A stretch of 64,000 bases of DNA from Glandiceps talaboti (GCF_964340395.1 NC_135569.1:18760457-18824456); one strand, 5' to 3'; counted from the first letter of the stretch, positions 49,640 through 62,324 are shown. Made by a program: numbers and translations. The notes: generated by a model from the letters alone, not told the origin.

Positions 49640-52312
49640 GTAACATAACTGTAAGGGTGACTATACTAAAATTATCACCAAGTATAGTGTAGCCAAAATG
49701 TAAAAGTGATGTGACTATAATGGTGACTATACTAAAATTATCACCAAGTATAGTGTAGTCAAAATGTAAAAGTGATGTGACTATAAGGGTGACTATACTA
49801 AAATTATCACCAAGTATAGTGTAGTCAAAATGTAAAAGTGATGTGACTGTAAGGGTGACTGTACTAACATTATCACCAAGTATAGTGTAGCCAAAATGTA
49901 AAAGTGATGTGACTATAAGGGTGACTATACTAAAATTATCACCACGTATAGTGTAGCCAAAATGTAAAAGTGATGTGACTATAAGGGTGACTATACTAAA
50001 ATTATCACCAAGTATAGTGTAGTCAAAATGTAAAAGTGATGTGACTGTAAGGGTGACTGTACTAAAATTATCACCAAGTATAGTGTAGCCAAAATGTAAA
50101 AGTGATGTGACTATAAGGGTGACTATACTAAAATTATCACCACGTATAGTGTAGCCAAAATGTAAAAGTGATGTGACTATAAGGGTGACTATACTAAAAT
50201 TATCACCACGTATAGTGTAGCCAAAATGTAAAAGTGATGTGACTATAAGGGTGACTATACTAAAATTATCACCAAGTATAGTGTAGTCAAAATGTAAAAG
50301 TGATGTGACTGTAAGGGTGACTGTACTAAAATTATCACCAAGTATAGTGTAGTCAAAATGTAAAAGTGATGTGACTATAAGGGTGACTATACTAAAATTA
50401 TCACCACGTATAGTGTAGCCAAAATGTAAAAGTGATGTGACTGTAAGGGTGACTATACTAAAATTATCACCACGTATAGTGTAGCCAAAATGTAAAAGTG
50501 ATGTGACTGTAAGGGTGACTATACTAAAATTATCACCAAGTATAGTGTAGCCAAAATGTAAAAGTGATGTGACTATAAGGGTAACTATACTAAAATTATC
50601 ACCACGTATAGTGTAGTCAAAATGTAAAAGTGATGTGACTGTAAGGGTGACTGTACTAAAATTATCACCAAGTATAGTGTAGCCAAAATGTAAAAGTGAT
50701 GTGACTATAAGGGTGACTATACTAAAATTATCACCACGTATAGTGTAGCCAAAATGTAAAAGTGATGTGACTATAAGGGTGACTATACTAAAATTATCAC
50801 CACGTATAGTGTAGCCAAAATGTAAAAGTGATGTGACTATAAGGGTGACTATACTAAAATTATCACCAAGTATAGTGTAGTCAAAATGTAAAAGTGATGT
50901 GACTGTAAGGGTGACTGTACTAAAATTATCACCAAGTATAGTGTAGTCAAAATGTAAAAGTGATGTGACTATAAGGGTGACTATACTAAAATTATCACCA
51001 CGTATAGTGTAGCCAAAATGTAAAAGTGATGTGACTGTAAGGGTGACTATACTAAAATTATCACCACGTATAGTGTAGCCAAAATGTAAAAGTGATGTGA
51101 CTGTAAGGGTGACTATACTAAAATTATCACCAAGTATAGTGTAGCCAAAATGTAAAAGTGATGTGACTATAAGGGTAACTATACTAAAATTATCACCACG
51201 TATAGTGTAGTCAAAATGTAAAAGTGATGTGACTATAAGGGTGACTATACTAAAATTATCACCAAGTATAGTGTAGCCAAAATGTAAAAGTGATGTGACT
51301 ATAAGGGTGACTATACTAAAATTATCACCACGTATAGTGTAGCCAAAATGTAAAAGTGATGTGGCTATAAGGGTGACTATACTAATATTATCACCACATA
51401 TAGTGTAGCCAAAATGTAAAAGTGATGTGACTATAAGGGTGACTATACTAAAATTATCACCAAGTATAGTGTAGTCAAAATGTAAAAGTGATGTGACTGT
51501 AAGGGTGACTATACTAAAATTATCACCAAGTATAGTGTAGCCAAAATGTAAAAGTGATGTGACTATAAGGGTAACTATACTAAAATTATCACCACGTATA
51601 GTGTAGTCAAAATGTAAAAGTGATGTGACTATAAGGGTGACTATACTAAAATTATCACCAACTATAGTGTAGCCAAAATGTAAAAGTGATGTGACTATAA
51701 GGGTAACTATACTAACATTATCACCAAGTATAGTGTAGTCAAAATGTAAAAGTGATGTGACTATAAGGGTAACTATACTAAAATTATCACCAACTATATG
51801 TAGCTAAAATGTAAAAGTGATGTGACTATAAGGGTGACTATACTAAAATTATCACCACGTATAGTGTAGTCAAAATGTAAAAGTGATGTGACTGTAAGGG
51901 TGACTATACTAAAATTATCACCACGTATAGTGTAGCCAAAATGTAAAAGTGATGTGACTATTAGGTGACTATACTAAAATTATCACCAAGTATAGTGTAG
52001 CCAAAATGTAAAAGTGATGTGACTATAAGGGTGACTATACTAAAATTATCACCAAGTATAGTGTAGTCAAAATGTAAAAGTGATGTGACTATAAGGGTGA
52101 CTATACTAAAATTATCACCAAGTATAGTGTAGCCAAAATGTAAAAGTGATGTGACTATAAGGGTGACTATACTAAAATTATCACCACGTATAGTGTAGTC
52201 AAAATGTAAAAGTGATGTGACTATAAGGGTGACTATACTAAAATTATCACCACGTATAGTGTAGCCAAAATGTAAAAGTGATGTGACTGTAAGGGTGACT
52301 GTACTAAAATTG
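49640..52312. repeat. 66-bp array, about 40 copies, with a 594-bp higher-order repeat
   Basis: The unit contains AAAATGTAAAAGTGATGTGA and TATACTAAAATTATCACCA, period 66. Variable sites (CCAAGT/CCACGT, TAGCC/TAGTC, CTATAA/CTGTAA, GTGACT/GTAACT) occur in the same order in 50041-50634 and 50635-51228: nine units, 594 bases, duplicated as a block. Confidence 0.97.
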
Positions 52313-52681
52313 TGCTGTACTAAAGTGCAGTATACAGTAGAAAAATGACGACTAGTATTTCATACAGTAGAAAAATGACTTGTACTGTGTACAAAATTAG
52401 TTTGAATTTCCCCAACTAGTAATGAAATTATTGGGTAATTCTATGCAATGTACCTTCATGAAGTTGCTAAGGAAACCTTCACTCGTAAGATGTGATATAG
52501 AAAAAAACCCACTGTACTTGCAAAAGTGAAGATTGTCCCATTTCTTGAATTAATTGCTTGAAGTAGCACGTCTATGCACATGAAATTAAGATTTTCCACC
52601 AAATTGACCACTGAGCAGACATGCATTGTCAGTAGCTTCCTAAAGCTATGGGGTATTGTTAAGTCACTGGCATTGCCTTAG

Positions 52682-52840
52682 GCACAACTGATGAACTGGC
52701 GCCCACCCATACAACACAACAGAAGTACTCACTCTCTGAAGTGGTATTATACTAATAGTGACCCACAGGCAGAAATCAGACAATATCAAACAGCTCCCTC
52801 CCACTACACAGCTGTTGAATCAACTTTGACTTTTGTTTGG
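52682..52840 (+). CDS. Pax3/7: Candidate Pax3/7 exon 6: C-terminal end
   Basis: After an acceptor-like GGCATTGCCTTAG, a phase-0 frame (the phase exon 5 leaves) reads AQLMNWRPPIQHNRSTHSLK, then WYYTNSDPQAEIRQYQ and TAPSHYTAVESTLTF. Aromatic, Ser/Thr/Gln/Pro-rich residues are like the C-terminal tails of Pax proteins. It then runs into a tandem repeat and stops at 53003. No good donor is visible before the repeat, so the exon end is unclear and 52840 marks only where unique sequence stops. It could be the terminal exon or a chance frame. Confidence 0.4.
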
Positions 52841-53485
52841 TTATTACACTGGCCATACTATTTAAGTGCTTTGTTTCTCAACATAAACAATATAGGAAAG
52901 GTCTCTGTGGAGAATCACGTCTATTCAGTGGCCATACTATTTCATTGCTTTGTTTGGTTATTACACTGGCCATACTATTTCAGTGCTTTTTGTTTCTCAA
53001 CATAAACAATATAGGAAAGGTCTCTGTGGAGAATCACGTCTATTCAGTGGCCATACTATTTCATTGCTTTGTTTCTCACCATAAACAATATAGGAAAGGT
53101 GTCTGTGGAGAATCACATGTCTATTCAGTGGCCATACTATTTCATTGCTTTGTTTCTCTCCATAAACAATATAGGAATTCTTAAGGTCTCTGTGGAGAAT
53201 CACATGTCTATTCAGTGGCCATACTATTTCATTGCTTTGTTTCTCTCCATAAACAATATAGGAAAGGTCTCTGTGGAGAATCACATGTCTATTCAGTGGC
53301 CATACTATTTCATTGCTTTGTTTGGTTATTACACTAGCCATACTATTTCATTGCTTCGTTTCTCAACATAAACAATGTAGGAAAGGTCTCTGTGGAGAAT
53401 CACATGTCTATTCAGTGGCCATACTATTTCATTGCTTCGTTTCTCACCATAAACAATGTAGGAAAGGAGAATCACATGTCTGTCT
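52835..53485. repeat. About 81-bp array, 7-8 irregular copies
   Basis: Units share CTATTCAGTGGCCATACTAT, TTCATTGCTTTGTTTCTC and ATAAACAATATAGGAAAGG. Some copies have GGTTATTACACTGGCC inserted. Open frames on both strands derive from it. Confidence 0.92.
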
Positions 53486-53679
53486 GTTCACTGGCCATAT
53501 TTATCATCATTTTGTTTCTTACCAAAACTAATCATGAGGGAACATCGCTTTTACCAGCAAAGTGCAATTCTTGCACTTTCTTATCAATCCTTATCAGCTC
53601 ATTACCATAACTAAGTGTTTGCTTTTTGTAATTACATCTGATAAGCCTGAGTCATCGCTGGTACAGGTACTAGGTCAAG

Positions 53680-54242
53680 ACTGAAATGCTGTCGAGGTTC
53701 CGCCGCGAGGCACTTCTGGCTTGGGTGAAAGGTCACGATTTGGCTTGGGTGAAAGGTCACGATCCGATCGCGATCATAACATTAGGATACATCGCGCATC
53801 GTACATTGACGATGTTACATGTGGTATATGGACATCAGATATGGGAATTTGCTATTTAAGTATCTCTGTGCTTAATTTTTCAAAAAATTATTTAACTATA
53901 AACTATGGAACGAGAAAAACTGTAGTTCCGAGTGCAAGGTTACTTTCAAGGAGTGAATCGTTTGAGTCAAGGGACATTATCAGCTGTTACAACTTTTATA
54001 ATCCTATTACAGTTGACATTGCAAACAGATTTAAAGATTGTCAACAACCCGACTTGCCTATTGATGAACTCGGTTATCCGTAGTTTGGTTTTACCGAGGC
54101 GTTTCCGACATATTTAGGAGAAAAGTGCATATTGAATAAAACTTGTCTACATGCAAGGGCCGATGATACCTTTATCATCAGTCTATTTCTAACCAAATAT
54201 AATGTCGGAGAAAAGAGCATACATGTACACATTTTGAATAAA
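53680..54242 (+). CDS. Unrecognised open frame followed by AATAAA signals
   Basis: A + frame is open from about 53721 to a TAG at 54081-54083, with CpG-rich unique sequence at its start and no tandem array except a 24-base direct repeat (TGGCTTGGGTGAAAGGTCAC at 53717 and 53741). AATAAA occurs at about 54136 and 54238, within 160 bases of the stop, as in a 3' end. The protein (120 residues, ending QQPDLPIDELGYP) has no domain I know. It may be a terminal exon of Pax3/7 or another gene, or chance. The region differs clearly from the repeats around it. Confidence 0.2.
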
Positions 54243-54278
54243 ATTTGTCTGTATGATAAATAATTTGTCATACTTTTT

Positions 54279-56588
54279 AGCTCCGCTGTCAGCGAAAGCT
54301 GAAAGCGTAGCTTTAGGTATAGGTGGGTATTGAGGTATAGAGAGTAGAGTGAATCATAGGTGTCCGTCAAACTTTTATATTTTTACTATCTACTCCGGAA
54401 GTGACAGTCGGAATTCTTCGATATTTGGTGTGCATGTTCCCTGGGGGGAGGCTATTCAGATTTGTTCATGCCAAGTTGATCTGTGCCATTTTCAATTTTT
54501 TATGATTTTTTTTTCATAAAATGTCATTTTCATCAACTCCTTGAAAACCTCTTATTAGATTGCTTTGATATCTGGCGTGTTGATGCGCAGGGGGTAGCTT
54601 ACTCAGATTTGTTAATTTCAAGTCAGCACATCCTCATTTTTATTTTTTATGATTTTTTTTTTGTAATTTGAAAAAAAAATGAATATGTTAATGAGCATAA
54701 TGACCGACGCCATATTGGAAATCAGTCGACGAGACTTTAAGTAAACTGCCACTTTTCAAAAGACACTATTGACGTCAAACAAGCAATGTAATATGTGCTA
54801 TAGTCATAATTCTACGCATTGGGCGCCCAAATGACAAGCGTTTGTTCGAAAAAGGGTTGTAAACTTCAAATCCAATTCTGCACCCTTCTACATAATCAGC
54901 CAGTCCGCAACATCCTCATTTGCATACTCTATCCTGATTCGACCAGAAGCTGTAGGTGACCTCATTTGACCGAGCGATTTTCCACAGCAAGTATCTTGAG
55001 TATCAGCACAGGACGTTCTTGGTACTCACTAAAATCACACTTCAGACCCACTATAAAAGTGTGATGTTTTCAGATAACATGTAACTTGTGGTAATTCTAT
55101 ATTGTCGTGCAATTTGGAATGACAGTGAACCAGAATTCAGACAACTTGCGTAAGGAAGGGCATGCCAGGCATGCGGTTGAAGTTATGGCCGACAGTTCAC
55201 ATGTAAAGTTAAACGACATGAACGTGTCTTGCCTTTCCAAAATGCAAATATTTGGCAAGTAAAAATAATTAAAATAATTACAACTTTAATTTGGCTTTAG
55301 ACTTTGCATTATGTTTTGCGTATCTTTCCCCGTTTTACATGTAAATCCGGAAAGGTTCTCTCTCATCATGTCATCAGTGTCAGTGATCATACCGCGCGGG
55401 GCTGCTTTGAGTACGAGCGAAGTGAGGCATGTTGAGGTATTTTGTTGAGAATTATAAATATTGCGAAATGTCAAGTACAAGGTTTAACATGGAATGATGA
55501 AAAAAATGGCAGAGTCTGCTGACAGGCGCCGGTCACAAGAAACACTGTGAATTAAAATATCAGACGATGTATGTATTAATCGCCGACAATCCACCCGTAT
55601 GCACGAGGGACTAACCCGGAAGCAAGTCGTTGTCAGCCATACGTTACAGTGGTAACATCGTCCGAGAAATCGCTGCGTTCAGAGTGTCATTATTCACAGA
55701 ATTGTTGTTTTCGAGTGAAAACCCGTCTTGAATTGTATAACTCTAACAAATGAAGACATGTCAAGTTATATTTTGAAAGTTGTATCGCTAGTTTGAGACG
55801 ATTTTCTCACGTACTATAGTACTATCGAGGCTTACTTGGAAGTAGTAGGACCTTACTCCAGTTCATCGGGAAGTTTAGCCAGTCCGATAATTCTTTCTGG
55901 TTTAGTTTACAACACTTTTGATCACGCAGATTTTGTTGTTGTGATGAAAAGAAATAAAAAAAAGATAATTTCAACCATTTCGTTGTGTTTTCTTTGTGAA
56001 AGGTAACCGAACATGAACGAGTGTTACCACTGTAACGTATGGCTGAGAATGACTCTCTTCCGGGTACTTGAGATTGTCGCCGTACGGAAACTAAGATGGC
56101 GATTAATACATTTCTTCCCTATATATATCTACCACAACTAGTACAAGTTGAATGTTGTTGACTTTGTAAATTTGTTAGAAAATTGAAATTGAAATTGCCT
56201 CAAAATTATTTTAGATCCCTAGTTTATTTCATTCATCATTAAAATTTTCCAGGGTTACAGCTGTAAGACACTGGAATTATTTATAGCCAACCTCAAAATC
56301 CTCTTTTTTTCTTTTTCTTGTGTGCATTTCCCAGTCATTTTTTTCTGAGATTTTGTGCAATTTTTCATAACAGTAGATTTTTGTCATAAAATGGTGACTA
56401 TGGTATAAAAGTACAATACATTACCAACTTCTGTGTAAAATGTGTTTTATAGTGAGACATCATATGAAACCACTAACCACTTTATTGCATCGCTAAAACA
56501 AAACTGCATAGTGAAGAGCTGAAGACCTGAACCACTTCTACATGTCACCAAAATAAAAAATTAAATTAAAAAAAAAAACAGCGGAGCT
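54279..56588. mobile_element. 2.3-kb element bounded by AGCTCCGCTGT inverted ends
   Basis: The left end is AGCTCCGCTGT (54279-54289) and the right end ACAGCGGAGCT (56578-56588), exact reverse complements; the base outside each also fits (T and A). Near the left end two related segments (GGTGTGCATGTTCCCTGGGG about 54429 and its diverged partner about 54570) each precede CAGATTTGTT and TTTTTTATGATTTTTTTT. There is no long open frame. Likely non-autonomous; superfamily unknown. Confidence 0.5.
55570..56115. mobile_element. Nested 545-bp element with about 100-bp imperfect inverted ends
   Basis: The left block (GTATTAATCGCC, then CAGCCATACGTTACAGTGGT and AACA) and the right block (TGTTACCACTGTAACGTATG, GCTGAGA, then GGCGATTAATAC) are reverse complements, near perfect over 25 bases and looser outward. 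It lies inside the 54279-56588 element, so it inserted later or is part of it. Confidence 0.65.
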
Positions 56589-56749
56589 ATTCTGACCGAT
56601 AGGTCGCTTGTTCACTTTTAGTTTCTATATCCATAACCAGTGTACCCCAGTAGGAAAATATGCAGAAAGAGTCACATTTGTGAGAGAGTAGACACACTGG
56701 CCATTCTTTTTTACTTGTTAGTTTCTATAGACACCCAAGGTGTCTATCA

Positions 56750-56860
56750 AATAATATACCCACCAACTATCATGGCAATCGATCCTGTGGTTTTTGACTT
56801 TTAATAATATACCCACCAAATATCATGGCAATCGATCCTGTGATTTTTGACTTTTAATAA
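56750..56860. repeat. 53-bp direct duplication
   Basis: AATAATATACCCACCAA, then ATCATGGCAATCGATCCTGT, twice in tandem with a few substitutions. Confidence 0.9.
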
Positions 56861-57340
56861 GTTGTTTATACACACAGACAGACATTTTACCATGCCTATA
56901 GCACTACTGAACCTTATCAGTTCAGTTGTGATATTCACGTTAGATGTCATCAGAAAACACATCTCTTATAAATGGACAAAACACGTTGATTCAGAACATA
57001 AACAAAAATAAACAAAATGTAGTTAAGGATATCGCGTATGGCCACAACTCTGAGAAATTTTCGAAACAATGAAATTTTGCCCCAAATTTTCTAATGACTC
57101 ATGTCATGTTACAGAAACTACATTCATGGTAATAAAATGAACAAAGAGGTGATATCGGGTAATAACCTGATCCCATACACTAGATGGATATGGCTTGCCA
57201 GTTATAAGATAATTTGCATAATTAATTAAATTGACCAACAAGGTCACATGTCATTAATGGCTGCTAGATATTATTAAATATGTTTAATGTTAATTTTCAG
57301 AACAAATAGAGATAACTGAAAAACGTGAATGCAACCTTTC
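56861..57340. other. Unique AT-rich sequence, no gene seen
   Basis: No coding or repeat signals noticed. Confidence 0.4.
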
Positions 57341-57344
57341 TAAT

Positions 57345-57672
57345 GTGAAACACTGGGTGGCAACATGAGTGGTACATTAATATATCTATTTTCTATCACT
57401 GGGTGGCAACATGAGTGGTACATTAATATATCTATTTTCTATCACTGGGTGGCAACATGAGTGGTACATTAATATATCTATTTTCTATCACTGGGTGACA
57501 ACATGAGTGGTACATTAATATATCTATTTTCTATCACTGGGTGGCAACATGAGTGGTACATTAATATATCTATTTTCGATCACTGGGTGGCAACATGAGT
57601 GGTACATTAATATCTATTTTCTATCACTGGGTGGCAACATGAGTGGTACATTAATATATCTATTTTCTATCA
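57345..57672. repeat. 46-bp array, 7 copies
   Basis: ATCACTGGGTGGCAACATGA plus GTGGTACATTAATATATCTA, period 46, nearly identical copies. Confidence 0.96.
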
Positions 57673-57892
57673 AAATACAACTTTAAAATAGTTGGTAAGT
57701 GTTGACGGAGGGTGACATCCATCCTACACCGACTGGTCCATGTTTGATGTCTGTATAGTGGCACACTATTAACAAGAAACTGTATTCATTTGATCTAGGA
57801 TAATCTTGCAGTATAGCATGTGCAGTACATTTCTCATTAGTTTCTGCGTAATTTTATCAAACAGAGAGAGTGAACAGTAATCTGCAATGAAC

Positions 57893-58111
57893 TGCAATTC
57901 CATTGCTTGGTATAAATATGTTAAATATATATATATGTGTAATTTGGGTACGGCATTTACATTGCTTGGTATAAAAATGTTAAATATATATATATATGTG
58001 TAATTTGGGTATGGCGTTTCCATTGCTTGGTATAAATATGTTAAATATATATATATATATATATATGTGTGTAATTTGGGTACGGCGTTTCCATTGCTTG
58101 GTATAAATATG

Positions 58112-58190
<79 letters not shown>

Positions 58191-58262
58191 AATTTGGGTA
58201 CGGCGTTTCCATTGCTTGGTATAAATATGTTAAATATATATATATGTGTGTAAGTTGGGTGT
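57893..58262. repeat. Array of about 60-bp units each with its own (AT)n
   Basis: Five or so units of TCCATTGCTTGGTATAAATA, TGTTAAAT, (AT)n of 10 to about 75 bases, GTGTAATTTGGGTA. The internal dinucleotide tract changes length freely between copies. Confidence 0.93.
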
Positions 58263-58379
58263 AAAAATTCAGAACCATTAGCACATACATAAGAACAAGT
58301 TGTATTTATTTTTTGGCATAATTTTGATTATAGATATCGATACCAAAGTACTAGCAAATATACATCTGACCTAGAACAT

Positions 58380-58408
58380 TTTTTTTTTGGGGGGGGGGGG
58401 GGGGGGAG
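58380..58408. repeat. Poly-T / poly-G run
   Basis: T8-9 followed by about 17 G. Confidence 0.9.
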
Positions 58409-58409
58409 G

Positions 58410-60150
58410 GTAATGATTTCAAATTTGATGATAAAAATACAAACTCTTAAATCAGAACAATTTGTATTTTTTGCCTTAATTTTGGTATGCAGGGCTTGAA
58501 ATTATCTGTTTTATTTGGTAGTCCTAGTGGGCTACTAATTTCAGAAAAATGGTAGCCCAAGGATTGTGACCTGTAGTCCGATATTCCTGAACTGAAAACA
58601 GATTTTCTCTATTGCAAATATGTGTGTTATTAATTAAAATACTTTCATATAATCAGTTGTAGCCTGAGTGGACTATTAGCTGCAAGTTATGCTTCCCCAT
58701 GACAAGAATTGGTAGTCTGTGGACATAGACAATCGAACTACTAATTTTGAGTCCTGGTATGATTTAACATTTAATGACAAAAAGTGTCGCAAAAAAAAAT
58801 CAGTGATTGCATTTATTGATTTGATGACAAATCAGAACAATTAAGTTGTATTTTGACATAATTTGGATGACTGCGATTAGAAATTTGAAGACCAAAACTG
58901 AGCCTATGGAGTGATCATAAGGCTGTTTTATTTTTTACATAAATTGGATATGGTTGGATAAAGTTGATGACAAATGGAAAATATATTCCAATAATATTTT
59001 GTAGCATAATTTGGATATGGTACAGAAGTTGCAGCTAAAAAAAACCAAACAATTAAATGCAAGCCATTAGTAAATCTGTCTGGACATGATACATCAACAA
59101 GTGGTTGTTGAAACTTTCCACTCTATCATATGTATAGAATAGATGTAAAGAAACAGAAGACATTCAATTTTAGTATTATGTAGCTAGTAATATGAGAGTT
59201 GGACATTAAGAGTACTGAAGTCATTTTAATTTGATCGTTACATACATAATTGTAATTTTAGACCATCTGTTTATGAACATGATGAACATTTACAGTAGAT
59301 TTGCAAGCCTAGCCTACAGCAGTCTACATGTATGTGTATTGTCCAACACACAGGGCTTACTTTTACTGTAACAATGCCCCCGGCCAACCAGTCCTAGTCT
59401 GTATACTCACAACACGCCATGATGTCTGACTTAGACAAGCTTCTGTATTTTGGGCTACATTCCTGTTGTAGCAAGCTACGTTAACATTTCCAAACATTCC
59501 AGTCCCTTTACAAGTGTGTATAGCCTACTAATTTAGTGCGGTAGATCTGGTATTGTGAGTTGATGTAGCATGCTTAATGGATAAAGGAATCTTGATAGCT
59601 GTCTGTATAATGTTTTTCTTAGAGACATGTCGTCCCAAATGACATTCTTTAACCAGTGTGAAATGGATGAATTAAAGGTATTTATCCGTCGCCTACTTTG
59701 AATGTTTCCATACAAGTGAGATTACTGGCCAAAAACAAATATTAATGTTCCCTCCAACAGTCAGGTTTAAAGTAAGTCTTAAAATATATGCACTTAGAGT
59801 TACTGTCACTTTACAAGAAACTAGGTTCTGTTGAAATAGTTCATGTAAAAATAAAAGGAGAAACTACCAAGAATCATCTAAGTGGTGTTTATCTTGAAAA
59901 AAAAAATAATTTTGCACTTTATTTCCTAAAAAGTCATAGAAAAACTGAAAGTAGGTAATGTATGCATATGAGCTCTACTTGAGTGATATGACAGAGTCCC
60001 CATGTATGGTGTACTCAAGGTAATAAGAATGATGTGCCCAATACATTTATACACATAAGATCAAGTATGATACTAGTATGAGATATATATCTTCATGGAT
60101 AAGTTTGGGTAAGAGAGAACAGCTTGAGGTGCATACAATGTGGCAAATTG
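58410..60150. other. Unique AT-rich sequence, no gene assigned
   Basis: One segment (59620-59660, +) has TTTTTCTTAG before a short frame and AAAG|GTATTT after about 50 bases, an exon-like outline without recognisable protein; not called. The minus-strand 60-codon frame there is also unrecognised. Confidence 0.35.
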
Positions 60151-60154
60151 GAAT

Positions 60155-60385
60155 CCATTACTTGGTAGCAAACCAGTATGGTAGGGAGAAGGCAGAGTTA
60201 CTTGGTAGCAAACCAGTATGGTGTGGAGAAGGCAGAATTACTTGGTAGCAAACCAGTATGGTGTGGAGAAGGCAGAGTTACTTGGTAAAAAACCAGTATG
60301 GTAGGGAGAAGGCAGAGTTACTTGGTAGCAAACCAGTATGGTAGGGAGAAGGCAGAGTTACTTGCTAGCTAACCAGTATTGCGAT
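60155..60385. repeat. 40-bp array, 5 copies
   Basis: TTACTTGGTAGCAAACCAGT plus ATGGTAGGGAGAAGGCAGAG, period 40; the last copy is degenerate. Confidence 0.95.
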
Positions 60386-60633
60386 TGAATTCTAATAAAT
60401 GTAATAGCAACTGAAAACATTGTATTGTAGGTATAGTACTAACATAATCAGTGTATCATTGTGAATAAAGTGTTAGAGTTCTGCCAAACTACCAACTACC
60501 ATATACATGTAGACTCTTATTATCTTACCCATCACCCATCTCATGTTTAAATCTTTACAATATGTAACTGAAAGATAACTTTTTCAAAGTACTGACTTAA
60601 CTTTTCTGATTTGACTTCTACTCCTAAACTTAT

Positions 60634-60716
60634 AGTGAAAACCCAGCACTGGAAATAGAGACCACTGTTTGTTTAGTGAAAACCCAGCACTGGAAATAGA
60701 GACCACTGTTTGTTTA
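60634..60716. repeat. 41-bp exact direct duplication
   Basis: AGTGAAAACCCAGCACTGGA and the following bases to TGTTTGTTT occur twice without differences, a very recent duplication. Confidence 0.95.
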
Positions 60717-60749
60717 GTATAGTAACTGTGATCAAACTGTTCAGTATTA

Positions 60750-61486
60750 AGGCCCGGTTACACGATGCAAATCGACGAGCAACGCACCATGCAATTCGTC
60801 TCATGCGACGAATTGCATCATGTACTTGCTCCGTCGCAGGGTCTTGCGCCGTCGCTGTGCATCGCAAGGAAACCGACATGTTGGTTTTTCTGCAACTCGT
60901 CGCAAGTTGCTTCTTGAGTTGCTTCATGAGTTGCACCACGTAACCACCTCATCGCGTCGCAAGTAATAACCTTTGATATATACCTATGTGTCAAATGACG
61001 TTCAATGTTATGGCCGCCATATGTTTTTAGTATAAATATTCTATTTCGGCAAGTATTTTTTTAAATATAATTTCGATTTATCATCATGATTATCACTTAT
61101 CACTGGTATACAACGTCTATGAATGTTTGATCTCCGCTGAGTATCATTTGATATCTAACTTGAATGCGAGTAGCAACGTCGGAAAGATCAACATCGCCCT
61201 AGATGAACTTCGAATTGAATATAGTTTTACTATCGATGGGATACCTCAACAAGTTTCAGTCATTTTATTCGTAAATATTAGCAATTTCATAGCATTTCTG
61301 CAAAGTTCCTGCCACTAGAAGACATGACCTCTATGACCTGTAAATTTTATATATCTACGCATGTGCAACAGTAAGCACTTGCGACTCACCATGCAACTAG
61401 TTGCTTCGTGTACGTGCTCCGTTGCAGTTGCTAGCCTCGTCACATGTGACAAATTGCTTCATGAGTTGCATTCTGTAACTGGGCCT
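60750..61486. mobile_element. 737-bp TIR element with TTA target duplications
   Basis: The left end AGGCCCGGTTACACGATGCA matches the right end read on the minus strand (AGGCCCAGTTACAGAATGCA). TTA lies just outside both (60747-60749, 61487-61489), as for PIF/Harbinger elements. Subterminal regions are GC-rich with many short GCAACT/AGTTGC and GCGACG/CGTCGC inverted words. The internal AT-rich part has a 63-codon frame (61127-61318) with no transposase features. A non-autonomous element. Confidence 0.75.
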
Positions 61487-61777
61487 TTATGGTATAGTGA
61501 TACCAACACATTGTAGTTAATTAAACAACACATTGATACATTTTACCCAATCACACACTATTATGTTGTATTCTGGTTAAAGTGAACAAAATAATACATG
61601 TTTGTAAATTGGGCTGAGCTTACAAATTACACCTATCTAATCTAGTGATGTACCTAAATTGCCAATGAAACTATTTGTAGTTATTTGTATACAAAATTAT
61701 TGCTTAGCAAAGATTATATATTAAGTACATGCAGTGCATTTACAGGATATAAGTAGTGTTCAATAAGAGATATCTTC

Positions 61778-61778
<1 letters not shown>

Positions 61779-61845
<67 letters not shown>
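61779..61845. repeat. (ATA)n trinucleotide tract
   Basis: About 22 units; it forms the 3' tail of the adjacent reverse-oriented SINE fragment. Confidence 0.95.
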
Positions 61846-61847
<2 letters not shown>

Positions 61848-61957
61848 TGATAGTTAGTTTTTATATAGTGATTTCCCACTCTGTGCTCAAATCGTTTTAC
61901 AATTATTATCCCTAGCTCAGATGAGGGGCATGAGGCAACAATTCTGGTGAAATCCGA
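61846..61957 (-). mobile_element. SINE 3'-tail fragment, reverse orientation
   Basis: On the minus strand it reads CACCAGAATTGTTGCCTCAT, then GATAATAATTGTAAAACGAT, TTGAGCAC, GTGGGAAA and CTATATAA before the (ATT)n tail. This matches the tail at 63590-63660 and the CACCAGAATTGTTGCCTCAT at 63190. Confidence 0.75.
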
Positions 61958-62324
61958 AATTGATAATGATTTACAGGTAATAAAGGCCCAAGTTAGCTAT
62001 GAGTCACATTTACATACTTCTTTATTTATAGTATATTTTAATAAAATCATTATACACGTCTACACATATTTGTTATTTGGGTATGAGGCCAGAAATGATT
62101 ATATGTATGTACTTGTACACTTTCTGGTCTTTTAAAAAATGAAACATTTTTAATAATCGCAAAAAAGGTTTATAAAATATGGAAGACTCCTAAAAAGAAT
62201 AAAGGAAAAGAAAGTATACAGAGAGACATGGTGCAAAATCGACGCTTAGTGCGCCTGCGACAGCTGACGCGCTACTTGCCGTGCTTGAGCTCAAATGCAT
62301 TCCTTGCTTAAACTAGTAATACAG

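Noticed and set aside
59533-59715. Small exon or 60-codon minus-strand gene
   Set aside because: Splice-like edges on the + strand enclose a frame with no homology and an unknown partner exon; too weak to call.
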